NCBI GenBank assembly: GCA_045615705.1
Contig: JAZLFH010000047.1
Location: 1 to 27,054, forward strand
Length of the DNA: 27,054 nt
Direction: 5' to 3'
DNA from: JAZLFH01 sp045615705
GTDB lineage: Bacteria; Bacillota; Clostridia; UMGS1883
The notes under the pieces are model-generated. The model was given only the letters and a program-made list of their open reading frames with translations, did no database searches and had not been told where the DNA came from. The position numbers were made by a program, and so were the translations under genes. The first letter of the stretch is position 1. Each line of letters begins with the position of its first letter. This document shows, piece after piece, positions 6,659 through 13,967 of this stretch.

Positions 6659-6701
6659 TGCATCCGCCGACTGAAATTCACCTCTTTTCTAACGACACAA
6701 G

Positions 6702-6729
6702 ATACCACAAACTTTTCTGTAAGTCTATT
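6702..6729 (+). repeat. imperfect direct repeat, first copy (second at 7294-7320)
   Basis: Both copies begin ATACCACAA and share CTTTTC and TCTAT, about 24 matching positions with small gaps. They bracket about 590 bp of degraded sequence. They could be element ends or copies of a short promoter-like repeat. I found no gene between the recombinase promoter (6658) and 6895. Confidence 0.35.
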
Positions 6730-6894
6730 ACCAAATGCAACAATATTTAATTATTTTGTGCATTTTTTCGTTTCATTTAACAGGTTTGGTTGAGTCAATA
6801 TTCTTACATTTTCAGTTGCAGTATTTATACTTTTATTTTCTTGCATTTTTGCTCAAAATACTGCCGACACCTGCAAAAACACCAATTTTTTGGC

Positions 6895-7109
6895 TTAACC
6901 GTTGGGGTTAGACGGAAACCTGACACCAAAACAGCACCAACCCCCTCCAAACAGCACCAGCCCGAACGGCTCTGCCGGTCGGTGTTTGAGTGCGATTGGT
7001 GGCATACTTGACACCAACGCTTTTTCCTGCTTCCTTTCTTTAATCGCTACGCACTCGTCCGAAGTGGTCAAAAAAACAGCCGAGATTTTCGACTGTTCAC
7101 GGTTTAATT
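6895..7109 (-). other. GC-richer open frame, likely mobile-element debris
   Basis: A minus-strand frame stays open for about 70 codons before a TAA at 6895-6897. It reads through SKISAVFLTTSDECVAIKER and ends FGVRFPSNPNG. No ATG with a ribosome binding site begins it, the composition is richer in G+C than the surroundings, and plus-strand frames across it look no better. I treat it as foreign residue rather than a gene. Confidence 0.3.
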
Positions 7110-7316
7110 TTAATCCATTGTTCCGACCATTTTGTTGATGTCACCATTGGAATATCCTGTTATAACTTGTGTAGGACCTCCAATTTCAACATATCCAAAC
7201 CCTTCAACATAGACTTTGCCATGCGGAGGATTGCTGTCAGGATTGACAATTTCAGGTTCATTCTCGGTATGATTTTCGAGATTGGAAGGAACAATACCAC
7301 AACTTTTCCGATAAAT
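7110..7316 (-). pseudogene. 3' fragment of a hypothetical protein linked to conjugative elements
   Basis: The minus-strand frame is open from 7316 to a TAA at 7110-7112 and has no start codon near its 5' end. Its text (GKVYVEGFGYVEIGGPTQVI, then a tail ending MVGTMD) resembles the C-terminus of small proteins I associate with integrative conjugative elements (DUF6550-like, from memory). The upstream part of the gene is missing, with an in-frame TAG at 7317-7319, so this is a truncated remnant. Confidence 0.45.
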
Positions 7317-7360
7317 CTATATAAATATTTTATTTACAAATGAGCATAATAGAAACAAAT

Positions 7361-7372
7361 GCGTATATACGC
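7361..7372. promoter_or_regulatory. 12-bp palindrome, possible operator
   Basis: GCGTATATACGC is a perfect palindrome 19 bp upstream of the -35 box of the ATPase promoter. Its right half begins the motif TACGCAAAATT (7368-7378), which recurs at 7443-7453 downstream of the promoter. The pair looks like operator sites. Confidence 0.4.
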
Positions 7373-7391
7373 AAAATTTTAGATTGATATC

Positions 7392-7420
7392 TTGACTTTC
7401 AAGTTAAATAGTGCTATACT
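7392..7420 (+). promoter_or_regulatory. promoter of the AAA+/DUF4143 gene
   Basis: TTGACT (7392-7397), a 17-bp spacer, TATACT (7415-7420). The start site would be near 7427, about 46 nt before the ATG. Confidence 0.7.
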
Positions 7421-7472
7421 ATATTCGAGCAAAGTGTGGAAATACGCAAAATTATCGAAAGAGGTGTTTTTA

Positions 7473-8771
7473 ATGATTGACAGAAAAAAATATCTTGATG
7501 CACTTATAAGTAAAAAAGAAAATGGTTTAGTCAAGGTTATCACAGGTATCAGGCGCTCGGGAAAATCTTATTTACTATTCACTATTTATAATAATTATTT
7601 AAAATCAGTCGGAATTACAGAGGATTGCATTATTAAGTTAGCTCTTGATGATGATGAAAATGCAATGTACCGTAATCCATTGAAACTCGGAGAATATTTA
7701 AGAGAATTGACCAAAGATAAAAGCAAAACTTATTATATATTTTTAGATGAAATTCAAAAAGTTGTAACCATGCAAAATCCTTATATTGATGGTGTTAAGG
7801 ACGAAATTGGTTTTGTTGATGTTGTGCTTGGACTTATGAAATATGATAACTTGGATATATATGTAACCGGCAGTAATTCGAAAATGTTGTCAAGCGATAT
7901 ACTGACAGAATTTAGAGGACGTGGCGATGAAATCAGAGTAAATCCGCTTTCTTTCAGTGAGTTTTATGCAGCTTTTGATGGTGACAAGCACAATGCTTGG
8001 CAAGAATATTATACTTACGGCGGTCTTCCGCTTGTTATGAAAAGAAAAGGTCATGAAGAAAAATCAAAGTATTTAATAGGATTGTTCGATAAAATATATC
8101 TTTCTGATATTATGGAGAGAAATCGTATTCTATATGATAAATCTGTTCTTGACGACCTTTTAAATGTTGTATCATCATCAATAGGTTCACTTACGAATCC
8201 TACAAATATTGCAAACACATTTAATTCTGTTTTGAAAAATGATATAACCGACGAAACCATTGCTAAATATTTAGATTATTTTATAGATTCATTTCTCATT
8301 TACAAAGCGGAAAGATATGATGTTAAAGGGAGGAAATATATAGGCTCTCCGCTTAAATATTATTTCAGTGATGTAGGTCTTAGAAATGCTCGACTCAATT
8401 TTCGTCAACAAGAAGAAAATCATATTATGGAAAATATAATTTATAACGAATTATTCTATAGAGAATTTAATGTTGATGTCGGGGTAGTAGAATATAATTA
8501 TAAGGATGAAAACAAAAAGAGTCATCGAACTCAATTAGAAATTGATTTTGTAGCAAACAAAAACAGCAAAAGATATTATATACAATCTGCACTAAGCGTT
8601 GCCGATGAAGAAAAACGATTGCAAGAAACTCGCTCACTAAAAAGAGTCGGAGATTCATTCAAAAAAATCGTGGTTGTAAAAGACCGAATTATTCCATGGC
8701 ATGATGAAGATGGCGTCCTTTATATAGGCATAGAGCAGTTTCTTCTCGAAGAAAACTCTTTAGATTTATAA
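7473..8771 (+). CDS. AAA+ ATPase with DUF4143 domain
   Basis: A 432-residue ATPase of the AAA_14/DUF4143 family, common and often accessory in gut anaerobes; the biochemical role is unsettled. Walker A is GIRRSGKS (25-32), Walker B is YYIFLDEIQ (about 87-95) and a sensor-like YVTGSNSKML follows. The C-terminal part has an EIDF ... YYIQ pattern (about 354-372) recalling a degenerate PD-(D/E)XK fold. I chose the ATG at 7473 because GAGGTG lies six nt upstream and the promoter at 7392-7420 sits inside any longer frame. It is monocistronic with its own terminator. Surrounding debris suggests it arrived with mobile DNA. Confidence 0.88.
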   Translation: MIDRKKYLDALISKKENGLVKVITGIRRSGKSYLLFTIYNNYLKSVGITEDCIIKLALDDDENAMYRNPLKLGEYLRELTKDKSKTYYIFLDEIQKVVTMQNPYIDGVKDEIGFVDVVLGLMKYDNLDIYVTGSNSKMLSSDILTEFRGRGDEIRVNPLSFSEFYAAFDGDKHNAWQEYYTYGGLPLVMKRKGHEEKSKYLIGLFDKIYLSDIMERNRILYDKSVLDDLLNVVSSSIGSLTNPTNIANTFNSVLKNDITDETIAKYLDYFIDSFLIYKAERYDVKGRKYIGSPLKYYFSDVGLRNARLNFRQQEENHIMENIIYNELFYREFNVDVGVVEYNYKDENKKSHRTQLEIDFVANKNSKRYYIQSALSVADEEKRLQETRSLKRVGDSFKKIVVVKDRIIPWHDEDGVLYIGIEQFLLEENSLDL

Positions 8772-8779
8772 ATAGCTTT

Positions 8780-8820
8780 GAACTGAAATATTTGAGTTGC
8801 TCAATTATTTCAGCTCTTTT
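8780..8820 (+). terminator. intrinsic terminator of the AAA+/DUF4143 gene
   Basis: A 17-bp stem with two mismatches (8780-8796 with 8800-8816, loop TTG) is followed by TTTT and a pyrimidine-rich tail. It starts eight bp after the stop codon. Confidence 0.75.
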
Positions 8821-8882
8821 CTCTGTTTGAATTACATCAGTTTTTATGAGTTATTAAATTTGTTGTTAATTGCTTTTTATAA

Positions 8883-8975
8883 AGAAATTTGGGTAGCATC
8901 AAAAAAGCATCAAAAGGCACGAGGTTCAAAACGGGAGGTCTTACAAGTGGCTACAAACGGGGAATGGAGAAGTAA
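8883..8975 (+). pseudogene. C-terminal gene fragment, unidentified
   Basis: A frame of about 30 codons between stops reads GSIKKASKGTRFKTGGL then TSGYKRGMEK. It is protein-like and lacks any start, so it may be the tail of a deleted gene, possibly from a mobile element. Apart from this fragment and the features at 9004-9033 and 9113-9141, the 8821-9252 gap holds only a weak GATAGA/TCTATC hairpin (9065-9082). Confidence 0.3.
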
Positions 8976-9003
8976 TACGTAATAGTGAATATAGAAGAAG
9001 TAT

Positions 9004-9033
9004 GGTGCAAAATCGCTATGGCGGTTTTGCACC
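9004..9033. repeat. hairpin, 13-bp arms
   Basis: GGTGCAAAATCGC and GCGGTTTTGCACC pair with one G-T wobble around TATG. No T-run follows, so it is not a clear terminator. It may be a repeat-type palindrome. Confidence 0.5.
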
Positions 9034-9112
9034 ACAATTCAGTAAAAATCGTGGCATTGCCTTTGATAGAATAAAATCTATCGTCTTTTGTATTTTTTAT
9101 TCTCTTTTTCAC

Positions 9113-9141
9113 TTGACTTGTGAAAAACTTTGGAGTATTGT
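9113..9141 (+). promoter_or_regulatory. promoter upstream of the lipoprotein gene, part of a dispersed repeat
   Basis: TTGACT (9113-9118), 17 bp, TATTGT (9136-9141). A dyad ACCA-AA-TGGT (9153-9162) sits just past the likely start site and may be an operator. The block 9104-9167 resembles the minus strand of 102-161, matching TTTTCACTTGACTTGT, TTTGGAGTATTGTGT, GTTAC and CCTAC in order. The gene begins 100 nt downstream. Confidence 0.55.
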
Positions 9142-9252
9142 GTTTGTTACGAACCAAATGGTCCTACCAAAAAATGTACGCCCCAAGTAGCTCCCAAATT
9201 CATAAAAAACTTCAAAATTTAAGGTGATAAGGTAAAGAGTGGAAGGTGAAAT

Positions 9253-9846
9253 ATGAAAAGAAATATAGTGTTGATAATGGCATTACTTTCTTTGCTTGTG
9301 TTATCTTCGTGTGGGAGCGACAGAACTGTGCAACCCGAAACGCCAAAGAAAACCGTTAAGGTTCAAACACCGATAAAGGATAACACAGATGCAAATGACG
9401 AAAAAGATGAAACTGTGAAACAGAATGAGCCGACTGTTATGAAAGAAACTGATAATAAAGAATACAAAGTATTCAGTATAGACACCGTTAAGGAAATGAG
9501 CCTGAAAGAATGCTTTTTAAATGACGATATGGGCATCGTGCATACAGATATGACATTGGGTGAATTCTTCAGCGATAAATATTTTAACGATGCCGAGTGG
9601 CGTTTTTGCGATGTAATTGACGGCAAAGAAAATGTTATAAATCTGATGATAAGAACAGTGCTTAACCTAAAATGGTACAGACTTGATTTCCGTATGGATA
9701 ATAACGGACATATATATTATGATTTTTACAGCATAAAAAACATTGGAAACGGGACAAAAACAACTTCTGCAACCCCTGTTGCTATGCCGGGTAGTACTAT
9801 GAAAGAATTTATAAAAGAAGTATATACATATTACGGCATTGAGTGA
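9253..9846 (+). CDS. putative lipoprotein
   Basis: A 197-residue exported protein with a lipoprotein signal: basic MKRN, a hydrophobic core and the lipobox LSSC with the modified Cys at residue 20. A low-complexity, charged linker follows (about 21-68), then a compact domain of about 125 residues that I do not recognise. GGAAGGTGA at 9241-9249 supports the ATG. It stands alone: the promoter at 9113-9141 precedes it and no same-strand partner is close. It should be anchored in the outer leaflet of the cytoplasmic membrane. The substrate or partner is unknown. Confidence 0.8.
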   Translation: MKRNIVLIMALLSLLVLSSCGSDRTVQPETPKKTVKVQTPIKDNTDANDEKDETVKQNEPTVMKETDNKEYKVFSIDTVKEMSLKECFLNDDMGIVHTDMTLGEFFSDKYFNDAEWRFCDVIDGKENVINLMIRTVLNLKWYRLDFRMDNNGHIYYDFYSIKNIGNGTKTTSATPVAMPGSTMKEFIKEVYTYYGIE

Positions 9847-9966
9847 ATGCGATTATCAAACGGATATATTATTAGGGATTATTTTATGCAATGTAAAGAA
9901 TTAGAATTTGGGACAGAAAAAACAATATAACAATAACTTTGTTTGATGAAATGATGGAGCAGAGAT

Positions 9967-10002
9967 TTGGAGCCATTTGGGGACGTCCCCAAATGGCTCC
10001 AA
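9967..10002. repeat. 36-bp perfect palindrome
   Basis: Arms of 18 bp meet without a loop at GGGGAC/GTCCCC; the outer half reads TTGGAGCCATTT. It is far more G+C-rich than its surroundings. It lies in the 9847-10128 gap, which otherwise holds only the promoter at 10056-10084 and a weak short frame crossing the palindrome. It resembles REP-like elements of clostridial genomes. Confidence 0.7.
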
Positions 10003-10055
10003 TGCGAAAACAACAATATTCAAAATTGCAGGCAGTTTTTAGATTATATAACATA

Positions 10056-10084
10056 TTGATTGTTTAAAAAAAATATATTATAAT
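10056..10084 (+). promoter_or_regulatory. promoter of the pepD-like gene
   Basis: TTGATT (10056-10061), 17 bp mostly of A and T, TATAAT (10079-10084). The predicted start near 10091 leaves a leader of about 38 nt. Confidence 0.65.
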
Positions 10085-10128
10085 AAGTTTAGAAATGAAA
10101 ATATGAGTCTAATACGGAGATTGCACAA

Positions 10129-11625
10129 ATGGGTAAAATGTTTAAAACAGTAGCTAAGAGTGGCGATTGTAAAAGAAAAAAAGAGAATGTAACCGAGCGT
10201 GTTCTTTCGCAATTTGAAGAACTGACTGAAATTCCAAGACCCTCTCATCACGAAGAGAAAATAAGTAATTATCTCAAAACTTGGGCGAAGGACAGAGGAC
10301 ATACTGTAATTCAAGATGAGTTTAATAATATAATATTTGATGTACCTGCAACAAAGGGATATGAAGCATTGCCAAAGGTTGTGCTTCAATGCCATATGGA
10401 TATGGTATTTGTTCAAAAGAGCGGGCTTAATCTTAATCCTTTGACAACTGTTGTGAAAACTGTAAATGACGGCATCTATTTAAAATCGGATGGAAATACT
10501 TCGCTCGGAGCGGATGACGGAATTGGTGTATCATTGGCATTGTGCATTGCCGATGGACAAATGAATCACGGACCACTCAGATTGATTATTACTACAGACG
10601 AAGAAACAGAAATGACCGGGGCTAAAAATTTGAATCAGAAATACATTTCCGATATTGATTATTTGATTAGCCTTGACGCTGAAACGGAAGGTGTGATATA
10701 TGTATCTGCTGCCGCCGGCGACAAAATATGCTTTAAAAAAGAATATGAGGCAACAAAGCAGACAAAAGAAAAAACATATCAAATTGATATAAAAGAACTG
10801 GCGGGAGGGCATTCCGGAGTTGACATTGATAAAAACCATTTAAACGGCGGCATGGAAATGGGCTACATTTTAAAGGAAATTGAAAACAGAGGAATTGATT
10901 TTGAATTAAAATCATTTAACGGCGGGTCTAAGGAAAATGCAATTATTGCCTCGGCATCATCTGTATTATGTATTGATGAAACAGAAGCCGATAAACTTGT
11001 TAAAGCAGTAAATGACTGCCGATATGTTTTAAAAACCAAGTTTTCTGTCGCAGATAAAAATATGAAAATTGATGTTTATGAAACAAATAACGAAGACTGT
11101 TTTGTTGTTCCGATGGACGAAAAAAAAACAATATTGACATTTTTTAAAGATTATAAAAACGGGGTCAGAACGATGTCTGCCGATATGGAAGGACTTGTAG
11201 AAAGTTCATCAAATCTCGGAATTATTAAGGTAAATGCGACAGGCTTTGAGGCTGTTGTTCTGTTAAGAAGCAGTATAGCAGATGTTGAAAAACAACATAT
11301 AGAAGAACAAAGAAAACTTGCAGAATACTTAAACCTAAATATAACAGTTAATCATATATCAGATGCATGGAAATACAAGTCTGATAATAAACTTGAAAAG
11401 GTCATACGAGAATCGTACAAAAACCTGTTTGCAAAAGATATAAATGTTATCGCCATACACGCAGGGCTTGAATGCGGAACATTTGCAAAATATAATGAAA
11501 AACTTAATATGATATCAATGGGACCGACATTGACAAACCTACATTCAATCAATGAAAAACTTGAAATATCATCAATTGAAAAGGTGTGGAATTTGTTGGA
11601 AGATGTACTTGTAAAAATTTCATAA
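10129..11625 (+). CDS. pepD: aminoacyl-histidine dipeptidase (M20 family, PepD-like)
   Basis: A 498-residue cytosolic zinc dipeptidase that cleaves small peptides such as Xaa-His dipeptides. The metal and catalytic residues of the M20 family are visible: H89 and D91 (QCHMDMV), the D129-D130 pair (LGADDGIG), E158-E159 (TTDEETEMTG), D183 (SLDAETEG) and a late His (LTNLHS). HSGVDI and AIHAGLECG are also typical. The first 20 residues (MGKMFKTVAK...) precede the usual family start (VTERVLSQFEELTEIPRPS) and look like an extension. The ATG is supported by GGAG nine nt upstream. It appears to be a single gene with its own promoter. The 11626-11770 stretch after it holds no gene, only short dyads. 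Confidence 0.88.
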   Translation: MGKMFKTVAKSGDCKRKKENVTERVLSQFEELTEIPRPSHHEEKISNYLKTWAKDRGHTVIQDEFNNIIFDVPATKGYEALPKVVLQCHMDMVFVQKSGLNLNPLTTVVKTVNDGIYLKSDGNTSLGADDGIGVSLALCIADGQMNHGPLRLIITTDEETEMTGAKNLNQKYISDIDYLISLDAETEGVIYVSAAAGDKICFKKEYEATKQTKEKTYQIDIKELAGGHSGVDIDKNHLNGGMEMGYILKEIENRGIDFELKSFNGGSKENAIIASASSVLCIDETEADKLVKAVNDCRYVLKTKFSVADKNMKIDVYETNNEDCFVVPMDEKKTILTFFKDYKNGVRTMSADMEGLVESSSNLGIIKVNATGFEAVVLLRSSIADVEKQHIEEQRKLAEYLNLNITVNHISDAWKYKSDNKLEKVIRESYKNLFAKDINVIAIHAGLECGTFAKYNEKLNMISMGPTLTNLHSINEKLEISSIEKVWNLLEDVLVKIS

Positions 11626-11770
11626 CCGATAGTTGTATTTATATATTTTTATTAATCCTTGTCTTAGGGATAATTCGGAGCAACATTTTTTATTTTTTAA
11701 GAAAAGTATCACCCATCATTGACAATTTAAAAGGGACCGGTGCAAAATGCACTATTTTGCTTCCGACCCA

Positions 11771-11803
11771 AAATGGGGTGTCGCATTTTGCGACACCCCA
11801 TTT
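11771..11803. terminator. strong hairpin between converging genes
   Basis: Perfect 15-bp arms, AAATGGGGTGTCGCA and its complement, around TTT. On the plus strand ATTGTTTTATT follows. It could end plus-strand transcription from the pepD-like gene and, in the other direction, lies just past the stop of the EamA remnant, probably as that gene's original terminator. Confidence 0.6.
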
Positions 11804-11809
11804 ATTGTT

Positions 11810-12018
11810 TTATTCATTTGTTTGCTTTTTTATTTTAGGCGTATAACTTACCATGACAACGGCAGTCAGAATAAGTATAATTCCCAAAATACCGGACAAA
11901 GTAGGTGGTTGGTTAAAAACAACGAATTGGAAAAACAATGACGATACAGGTTCCATAGAAGTCATAATGGAAGCCGTCCCCGTATTTGTAAAGTTAAGAC
12001 TTATTGTATAAAAAACAC
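11810..12018 (-). pseudogene. 3' fragment of an EamA transporter gene (duplicate)
   Basis: Its 3' part encodes the last two transmembrane segments of an EamA/DMT transporter and is almost identical to the end of the intact gene at 13955-14839 (shared TGTASIMTSMEPVSSLFFQF). It keeps what looks like the native tail, VSYTPKIKKQTNE, which the intact copy has lost. The 5' three quarters are absent and the sequence breaks at about 12018. Confidence 0.85.
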
Positions 12019-12071
12019 AAGTCGGCAAACGCAAAAAACGATTTTTCGCTTTTTACGGTAGAATTAAATCT

Positions 12072-12371
12072 CGGATATGTCGGTGCGGTATGTGTATGCG
12101 TTGCCGCATACACAACCTTCATCGGGTCAAGCTCCGTACCACTTTTGGCAATTTTTGCCCTTACCGCCTCAATAAGATTATATGATACTCCGTTTATATC
12201 AACGCTTACTATTACAGACTGTTCACCACGGGACTCAATAGCCATAGCGGTCGCTGTAATCGGCTTTTCAACATATTCGGATATTCTTTCGGCAAACTGA
12301 CCTATAAGTAACGCTTTCTTTTGAGGTGTTATACTTTCTTCTGCCTAACCTATTGTAAAATTATTCGTCAT
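12072..12371 (-). pseudogene. truncated ceramidase-like gene with a nonsense codon
   Basis: From an ATG at 12369-12371 (AAAGGAG just upstream), the frame reads MTNNFTIG, TAG (12345-12347), then AEESITPQKKALLIGQFAER and on to VIVSVDINGVSY and ATHTHTAPTYP. The HTHTAPTY motif and order match the N-terminus of neutral/alkaline ceramidase-like proteins. The TAG probably replaced a TGG (Trp). The match stops near 12072, where unrelated sequence begins, so most of the gene is gone. It starts 16 bp after the GH39-like gene, as in an operon. Confidence 0.7.
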
Positions 12372-12387
12372 AGCTCCTTTACAGACT

Positions 12388-13698
12388 CTATTTTTCCTTA
12401 ATCAAAATACATGAATTAACTTTCATATCAAAGTTCAAATCGCTTGTTGTATTTACTAATTCTCCATTATGCCCACCATCAAGTAAATATATTTCGTACT
12501 CGCCGGCTTTTCCGAAATCAATCTGAATATTTTTGTTTTCGGCATCGTCATTATTTGAATAATATGTAATTACCGACATCACTTTTCCGTCATCATCAAC
12601 TCCACATAATGAGTATATATCATCAATTTCGTTATCGGATTTTATATAATCCTTCATATCATAGAATTTTCCGTACCAAAGCATCGGATAATAACCACTA
12701 ATCGGTTCTGCTGTATAAAAATCGAAAACTCCGTTAAATCTTGACGGGCGTGTATCATAATACATAAGCATATCAATAGACGAAGCCTGAGAAACAGACA
12801 TAACAGCCATAATAAACGCCGCACCTTTAATGCCATTAATCATTTTAAGCGAATAAACAAATTCATCCGTCCAGCCTTTTATATAATTCCATTCGTTTAA
12901 GTTACTTTCAGCTTCTCCGTACCCGTATTTCACTAACATTTCTTTAAGTCTTTCAGCCTTTTGAACAAGTTGTTTGGGGTCATTCCCATAATAATGCCAC
13001 GAGAAAAAGTCAATCGGTACATTTCTTTTTTGCATTTCACAAAGGAAACGCTCCGCCCATTCTTCATCACACGCAAGAGCCGGACCACCGATTTTCAGAT
13101 TCGGAAAGCATTTTTTCAGGTGCTTTGCAGCAATTTCATAAAGGTTAAAAAACTCTTTCTCTGTACCGCCCCATGTACGCTTATTATCACAATCATCCGG
13201 GTCAAGGTCAGGCTCGTTCCATATTTCCCAATACTCCATATTAAGATTATAACCGTTTGCCCAGCCTTCGTTATAATGTCTTATAATATGTTCACAAATA
13301 ACCGCCCATTTATTAAAATCTTCAGGCGGAATCGTTCCGTGCTTTTTTATCTGATGTTCAATTGTTTGTCCAAGCCTGAAAAAAGTCTGCGTACCTGCTT
13401 CAAGTGCCGATAAAATTGCCTCGTCCGTACATTCGAAATCATATGACTTCGGATCATTTACATCAGCTTCAAATCTTGGGAAAATACAAGTTATATCGTA
13501 GCTGTATGGTCCACCGTAAACTCCGTGTACTGCTGAATCGTGATTTCTTTGATATGGTATCCTTGCCGCTTTATAGCTTTCAAAATTTGAGCAAAGCTGG
13601 TCATTTGTTCTTCTGTTATACCATGGTCCTCCGTTTGTTGCATTAAGCGGCTTAAATCCGCCGAGTTTCTTTTGAATATCAAACTTTAAAATATCCAT
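12388..13698 (-). CDS. GH39-like glycoside hydrolase
   Basis: A 436-residue intracellular glycosidase (no signal peptide) of clan GH-A, closest in look to GH39 beta-xylosidase relatives. The acid/base Glu sits in YWEIWNEPD (E162) and the likely nucleophile in ESNLNEWNY (E269). The N-terminal FKPLNATNGGPW and the C-terminal beta-sandwich end VNSCILIKEK look complete. I chose the ATG at 13696-13698 because AGGAGA (13706-13711) lies seven nt upstream; a longer frame starting at 13737 lacks such a site. It sits between a Gfo/Idh oxidoreductase fragment upstream and a ceramidase-like fragment downstream, so it is the only intact member of a broken sugar-use cluster. Substrate not determinable here. 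Confidence 0.82.
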   Translation of the reverse strand: MDILKFDIQKKLGGFKPLNATNGGPWYNRRTNDQLCSNFESYKAARIPYQRNHDSAVHGVYGGPYSYDITCIFPRFEADVNDPKSYDFECTDEAILSALEAGTQTFFRLGQTIEHQIKKHGTIPPEDFNKWAVICEHIIRHYNEGWANGYNLNMEYWEIWNEPDLDPDDCDNKRTWGGTEKEFFNLYEIAAKHLKKCFPNLKIGGPALACDEEWAERFLCEMQKRNVPIDFFSWHYYGNDPKQLVQKAERLKEMLVKYGYGEAESNLNEWNYIKGWTDEFVYSLKMINGIKGAAFIMAVMSVSQASSIDMLMYYDTRPSRFNGVFDFYTAEPISGYYPMLWYGKFYDMKDYIKSDNEIDDIYSLCGVDDDGKVMSVITYYSNNDDAENKNIQIDFGKAGEYEIYLLDGGHNGELVNTTSDLNFDMKVNSCILIKEK

Positions 13699-13787
13699 AT
13701 AAACATCTCCTATAAAACTGTTAATCTTATTTATCAATAAATATACATTAAATTTTTCAATTTAGTCATTGTAAATTCTCTATACAA

Positions 13788-13967
13788 TCAATCAAGCTTA
13801 ACTATTTGTCCGGTTTTTCTTGCCTCTTCCACCTTAAATACAACGATGTGATTCTTGGTAGAATCCATAATATCTGTACACGAAATCGAAATCGGTTCAT
13901 CATTTAATGCTGCAACAAAATCCGCAATCAAACGATAATCTCCGCCACCATATGCTACATTTTCGGT
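13788..13967 (-). pseudogene. 3' fragment of a Gfo/Idh/MocA oxidoreductase gene
   Basis: The minus-strand frame reads ENVAYGGGDYRLIADFVAAL, includes ISISCTDIMDSTKNH, and ends FKVEEARKTGQIVKLD with TGA at 13788-13790. This is the typical C-terminus of Gfo/Idh/MocA sugar oxidoreductases. There is no 5' part: the frame meets a stop at 13968-13970, exactly where the EamA sequence begins. It lies 89 bp upstream of the GH39-like gene. Confidence 0.75.

Noticed and set aside
6790..7138. Plus-strand frames in the GC-richer patch
   Set aside because: No ribosome binding site and low-complexity content; the opposite strand has the more protein-like text.
7392..7472. 27-codon upstream extension of the ATPase gene
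   Set aside because: It would start within the -35 box of the gene's own promoter; GAGGTG fits the ATG at 7473.
9002..9190. 62-codon plus-strand frame before the lipoprotein gene
   Set aside because: It spans a hairpin and the promoter at 9113-9141 and has no ribosome binding site.
11717..11731. TTGACA in a third CATTGACAATT motif as a promoter
   Set aside because: No -10 box at 16-18 bp and no downstream gene on that strand.
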